From Proteobacteria bacterium ST_bin11 (lineage in GTDB: Bacteria; Pseudomonadota; Gammaproteobacteria; Methylococcales; Methylomonadaceae), in assembly GCA_002083615.1 (NCBI GenBank), contig MSXO01000009.1, positions 1 through 64,000 on the forward strand: DNA of 64,000 bases, given 5' to 3'. Below the pieces are notes generated by a model. It did no database searches, was not told where the DNA came from, and saw nothing but the letters and a program-made list of their open reading frames with translations. Positions 62,997 through 64,000 of this stretch are shown here, piece by piece (positions within the stretch are counted from its first letter, which is position 1; each line of letters starts with the position of its first letter). The position numbers and the translations under genes were made by a program.

Positions 62997-64000
62997 ATGC
63001 AAAATCATTTCCCTGTCTGGAAAAACATTCTGGTACTGATCGTACTATTAGTCGGCATGATCTACGCGCTGCCTAATCTTTATGGTAACGACCCAGCAGT
63101 GCAATTGGCTTCGTCCAACCCTACGCCCTTGCAGCAGTCTCAGGCTGACGCAGTTGCCGCCAGCATCAAAAACGCTGGTTTCACGTTGAAAAGCTTCGAG
63201 TTTGCTGACGGTAAAATCCTGGCGCGTTTCAACAATACCGACGAACAAATGAAAGCAGCGGATATATTGCGGGAGCAAATGTCCGGCAAAGCCACAGTCG
63301 CCTTGAATTTAGCGCCAGCCACCCCGGATTGGCTGCGCGCGTTGGGTGCAAACCCTATGCATCTTGGCTTAGACTTGCGCGGCGGTGTACATTTCCTACT
63401 GGAAGTTGACATGGACAGCGCGCTGAAGCAAGCCGAAGAGCGTTATACCAACGACATCCGCACTGCCTTTCGCGACGCCAAGATCCGCTATCAATCGGTC
63501 TCTAAGGAAGCCGGCGGCATTAAAGTTGTATTGCCAAACGAAGAATCTTCCGTGGCCGCTGCTGAAGCTCTAAACAAAGATTTCCACAATCTCGATCTGG
63601 CCGAAAGCGGGCCAAACGAATTTACCTTGAGCATTCCGGAGCGCAGCCTGAGGGACATTAAAAAATCAGCGCTGGGCCAAAACATCACCACGCTGCGCAA
63701 CCGCGTAAACGAACTTGGGGTCGCTGAACCCATCATCCAACAACAAGGCGATAGCCGGATTGTTGTGCAACTCCCCGGCGTGCAGGATACAGCCCGCGCC
63801 AAAGAATTGTTAGGGACTACCGCCACGCTCGAATACCGTCTGGTCGATGTGGAACACGACGTACAGTCTGCCCTGGGCGGTCACGAACCTATCGGTAGCC
63901 GTTTATATAAAGATAAAAACGGCGCCCCGGTGCTGTTGAAACGCGCCGTTATCGTCACCGGCGACCAAATCACCGACGCCTCCTCCGGATTGGATCAAGA
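62997..64000 (+). CDS. secD: Protein translocase subunit SecD (partial, runs off the window)
   Basis: The first 334 codons of SecD; the frame is still open at the right edge. TM1 at about 8-26, then the P1 head domain (ASIKNAGFTLKSFEF), the SecD signature MHLGLDLRGGVHFLLEVDMD near 120, and NITTLRNRVNELGVAEPIIQ near 225. SecD with SecF uses the proton gradient to complete export. The start, 73 bp after yajC, agrees with family members. The C-terminal five TM helices lie beyond the window. Confidence 0.96.
   Translation, partial: MQNHFPVWKNILVLIVLLVGMIYALPNLYGNDPAVQLASSNPTPLQQSQADAVAASIKNAGFTLKSFEFADGKILARFNNTDEQMKAADILREQMSGKATVALNLAPATPDWLRALGANPMHLGLDLRGGVHFLLEVDMDSALKQAEERYTNDIRTAFRDAKIRYQSVSKEAGGIKVVLPNEESSVAAAEALNKDFHNLDLAESGPNEFTLSIPERSLRDIKKSALGQNITTLRNRVNELGVAEPIIQQQGDSRIVVQLPGVQDTARAKELLGTTATLEYRLVDVEHDVQSALGGHEPIGSRLYKDKNGAPVLLKRAVIVTGDQITDASSGLDQ

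Noticed and set aside
1..64000. Mobile elements, prophage, toxin-antitoxin, defence islands, CRISPR, tRNA or rRNA
   Set aside because: Looked for transposase or integrase motifs, spaced direct repeats and cloverleaf-like sequence in the gaps; none found. The gene content is chromosomal housekeeping and regulation.

Overview
The window reads as a Gammaproteobacterial chromosome of moderate GC, with dense housekeeping genes and no insertion sequence, prophage, tRNA, rRNA or CRISPR that I can see. Class-typical markers are the complete EF-P beta-lysylation set (efp, epmA, epmB), lepA-lepB-rnc-era-recO-pdxJ, lptD-surA, amgK-murU, RNase D and ZipA. SMC instead of MukB and a HemJ-type protoporphyrinogen oxidase argue against enterics. 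A methanotroph-like lineage (Methylococcales) fits the mixture, but that is an inference; no methane-oxidation gene lies here.

Layout. 1-5.9 kb (minus): tripartite RND efflux operon (membrane fusion lipoprotein, HAE1-type pump, outer-membrane factor). 6.3-9.3 kb (minus): lytic transglycosylase, nadA, a frameshifted small membrane-protein gene, a DUF2780 lipoprotein. 9.3-15.7 kb (plus): ZIP metal transporter, TMEM165/UPF0016 cation exporter, and a MASE1-PAS-GGDEF-EAL protein split by an in-frame TGA. 15.9-19.6 kb: rnd, then a TonB-dependent receptor with a (TTTTG)6 tract upstream and a start region one base out of frame. 19.6-26.5 kb: lptD-surA followed by an orphan DbpA-type RNA-binding protein; divergent amgK-murU; hemJ. 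26.5-29.9 kb (minus): GT39, GT2, LAB_N and DUF4124 genes, probably for envelope glycolipid modification. 30.1-36.1 kb: pyrC, fmdB, aspS and the EF-P cluster. 36.2-43.7 kb: a signalling block (hybrid histidine kinase, response regulator-diguanylate cyclase, TauE/SafE protein, sensorless sigma-54 activator, PP2C phosphatase). 43.7-54.1 kb (minus): pdxJ, recO, era, rnc, DUF4845, lepB, lepA, zipA, smc. 54.4-60.2 kb (plus): nhaD, a shortened KdpD-like kinase, a KdpE-like regulator and kup. 60.3-64.0 kb: an unknown small protein, queF, a stand-alone FlhB C-terminal-like protein, psd, yajC, and secD running off the end.

The most interesting unit is the cation island at 54.3-60.2 kb. T-rich sequences resembling the E. 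coli KdpE operator (recalled from memory) lie upstream of both nhaD and kup, on either side of the KdpDE-like pair, and no kdpFABC is present. This suggests a rewired Kdp system governing Na+/H+ antiport and low-affinity K+ uptake. Next are the TonB receptor with signs of phase variation, the nonsense codon inside the MASE1 sensor, and two stand-alone fragments of larger proteins (DeaD/DbpA RNA-binding domain, FlhB C-terminal domain) kept as separate genes.
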